A program made the translations under genes and the position numbers. Positions 62,514 to 64,000 of a DNA stretch of 64,000 nucleotides are shown here, piece after piece. The stretch's first letter is position 1; each line of letters opens with the position of its first letter. The stretch covers positions 186,001 through 250,000 of the forward strand of contig JADFSR010000001.1 of NCBI GenBank assembly GCA_022560615.1. The letters are read 5' to 3'. The stretch is from Gemmatimonadota bacterium. Lineage in GTDB: Bacteria > Gemmatimonadota > Gemmatimonadetes > Longimicrobiales > Gaopeijiaceae. The notes under the pieces were generated by a model. That model ran no database searches. It was not told where the DNA came from and was given only the letters and a program-made list of their open reading frames with translations.

Positions 62514-63329
62514 TCAGGTAGCAGAAGCCTCTGCGGCGCTCTCCGAGTGCACCCATCGTTTGAAGACGACGACGACGCCCACGAACAGGATCCAGGCGGT
62601 ACCGATCTTCATGATCGCGCCGCCGAACTGTTGATCGTTGAGGGCGTCACCACCAGGCGGCGGCGCCAACTCGTAGATCGAGTAGATCGGATGCTCGCTG
62701 AAGATCATCATCGCGAACGGCGGACGAATCAGGAACGCGTTGAGCGCCAGGTAGGCGATCTTGCCGAGCGGGTGGAATCCGGGGCGATGGGGTACGGGCG
62801 CGATGACCGGCCACCAGAAGATCAGCCCGCCCGCGAACCACGCGGCGTCCAGCAGGAACGAGCCCAACTGGGTGGGCATGAGGGAGTCGACCACGCCGGG
62901 CCAGTGGGTGACCGTCATGACGATGTTGAAGATGAAGAATGCGCTCACGGGGCTCGTGACTTCCTCGAGCATGGAGAGCGTGCGCGGACGAGTCAGGAGG
63001 CCATCGTACGCCTTCGGCGGGAGTGAGAGCAGGAGCAACGCGGGCGCCGCGAGGCCCACGGCCAGGAACTGGATCATGTGCACGCTCGCGAGATAGCCGG
63101 CGCCGAGCGGGCCGAGCGGCCAATCCAGCGATGCCCACAGGAGAAATACGCCGAGCCCGAACGCCAACCGACGCCAGCGCGTGGTCCGGTCCGACTCCGG
63201 GTCAGCGGACGGACGCCGCACGAGACGACGATACGCCAGCACGAGCAGCACCACACCGACCCAGACGCCCAGCAGAGGCCGCCAGGTCCAGGTCCAAGGC
63301 TGCTGCTGCGCGAAGCACCACCACTGCAT
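62514..63329 (-). CDS. ctaG: CtaG-type cytochrome oxidase assembly protein
   Basis: This 271-residue membrane protein has about seven helices and resembles the Bacillus CtaG (caa3_CtaG) family rather than Cox11. 'WASLDWPLGPLGAGYLASVHMIQF' carries the conserved His-Met-x-Gln segment, and other His/Met residues occur in 'VTHWPGVVDSLMP' and 'FSEHPIYSIYE'. These proteins are needed to form CuB or CuA centres of aa3/caa3 oxidases. It starts 4 bases after sco1 and is probably co-expressed with it. Confidence 0.9.
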   Translation of the reverse strand: MQWWCFAQQQPWTWTWRPLLGVWVGVVLLVLAYRRLVRRPSADPESDRTTRWRRLAFGLGVFLLWASLDWPLGPLGAGYLASVHMIQFLAVGLAAPALLLLSLPPKAYDGLLTRPRTLSMLEEVTSPVSAFFIFNIVMTVTHWPGVVDSLMPTQLGSFLLDAAWFAGGLIFWWPVIAPVPHRPGFHPLGKIAYLALNAFLIRPPFAMMIFSEHPIYSIYELAPPPGGDALNDQQFGGAIMKIGTAWILFVGVVVVFKRWVHSESAAEASAT

Positions 63330-63333
63330 CGCC

Positions 63334-63963
63334 TCAGAAACCTTCCACGAGCAGCGGCAGGTCGTGAGCCCAATCCGCCTGCCGCACGCCGAAAGGGTAC
63401 CGGACGTGGGCCAGCCCGTCCGGACCGAACGCCAGGACCGCGGCGGGGTGCCCGACCATCGGCTCCGAGCCGTGCTCCCCCGGGATGACGGCGACTCCGG
63501 GCAGCATCATCGACGACAGCGCGGCGTTGATATCGTCCAGAGACCCCCGAAGCCCGATGAAGGCCCGGTTGAAGTTGTCCAGCCACGAACGCAGTCTCTC
63601 GGGCGTGTCCCGCTCGGGATCCGTAGAGACGAAGACGACCTTGGTGCGATCGCGTACCTCGGGCGGCAGATCCCCGAATACAGCGCCCAGGTTCGCCATG
63701 TGGACCGGGCAGACGTCCGGACAGTGCGTGTAGCCGAAGAAGAGGAGCGTCAGGTACCCGTTGGTTTCCGCTCTCAGATCGAACGCTTCACCGTTCGTAT
63801 CGGTGAGCGTGAGGTCCGGCTTCGCGATCGGCGTGTCCATGACCCAACCCCGCAGCTCGCCCACATTGCCACCCTCCGCCGGCACGCCACACGCCGAGAC
63901 CGAGATGCCGACAAGCGTGACCAGGAGAAGGCTCCTCGCCTTCGCATCACTGCGACGTGACAT
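63334..63963 (-). CDS. SCO1/SenC/PrrC copper chaperone
   Basis: This 209-residue lipoprotein (lipobox 'SVSAC' at Cys25) has a thioredoxin-like fold with the copper/thiol motif C81PDVC85P in 'FFGYTHCPDVCP'. A distal His near residue 178 (MVGHPAAVLAFG) completes the usual Cys-Cys-His site. SCO proteins load copper into CuA of subunit II. The strong ribosome site GGAGGGGGAGG supports the ATG at 63963. The gene stands with ctaG and near the cox operon. Confidence 0.94.
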   Translation of the reverse strand: MSRRSDAKARSLLLVTLVGISVSACGVPAEGGNVGELRGWVMDTPIAKPDLTLTDTNGEAFDLRAETNGYLTLLFFGYTHCPDVCPVHMANLGAVFGDLPPEVRDRTKVVFVSTDPERDTPERLRSWLDNFNRAFIGLRGSLDDINAALSSMMLPGVAVIPGEHGSEPMVGHPAAVLAFGPDGLAHVRYPFGVRQADWAHDLPLLVEGF

Positions 63964-64000
63964 CGGTGCCTCCCCCTCCTTGATAGACGAACTCGAACGT
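63947..64000 (-). CDS. 3' end of an upstream gene (partial)
   Basis: A minus-strand frame enters from the right edge, reads TFEFVYQGGGGTDVTSQ and stops at 63947, overlapping the sco1 start by 17 bases. Only 17 residues are visible. Overlapping neighbours are common here, but the frame may be chance, and no family can be named. Confidence 0.3.
   Translation of the reverse strand, partial: TFEFVYQGGGGTDVTSQ

Overview
The window is about 64 kb of GC-rich DNA with dense, mostly minus-strand operons. A SusC/SusD pair, a FtsX-type permease with an N-terminal prefix region encoded next to a PadR regulator, CRTAC1-like repeat proteins, frequent GTG/TTG starts and an aa3-type oxidase locus suggest a Gemmatimonadota-like bacterium. 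This is inference from gene content: no rRNA or tRNA gene is present to confirm it.

Layout. 1-6.5 kb: a CusCBA-type copper/silver RND efflux operon (cusA runs off the left edge) and a cation diffusion facilitator. 6.5-11.1 kb: a membrane b-type/pentaheme c-type cytochrome followed by a secreted FG-GAP/ASPIC/TPR protein. 11.6-16.2 kb: a SusC/SusD outer-membrane uptake pair ending in a strong terminator. 16.2-18.9 kb: small lipoproteins, a CopD-like membrane protein and a PCYCGC-type metal-binding protein. 19.0-32.3 kb: the nitrogen-respiration core. It holds an octaheme hydroxylamine-oxidoreductase-like cytochrome with a polytopic membrane partner, facing a narC-G-H-J-I-narK-orf-narK operon laid out as in Thermus; between them lies a 3' scrap of a lost third narK. 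32.5-38.9 kb: a beta-barrel protein, a secreted cupredoxin, a NarXL-like two-component pair, and a second kinase that has lost its phospho-acceptor histidine. 38.9-41.5 kb: a decayed pyruvate:ferredoxin oxidoreductase next to a Fur-family regulator. 41.6-52.2 kb: an ETF:quinone oxidoreductase lacking one cluster cysteine, a MoxR/ChlI-type AAA ATPase and, 5 kb away, its likely vWA partner; between them are the PadR-controlled permease, mutY and a 395-bp element. 52.2-64 kb: a MATE-like transporter, then a full aa3-type cytochrome oxidase locus with its assembly factors (Sco, CtaG, DUF420).

Together the genes describe a respiratory generalist. It has an oxygen branch (cox cluster, diheme cytochrome, Sco/CtaG copper delivery) and a nitrate branch (nar operon, NarK transporters, octaheme cytochrome, two-component control), with copper handling throughout. 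The strongest candidates for undescribed biology are the 395-bp element at 49837-50231, which has 32-bp terminal inverted repeats and a chain of hairpins and ends 9 bases before a start codon, and the octaheme-cytochrome/membrane-protein pair beside nar.
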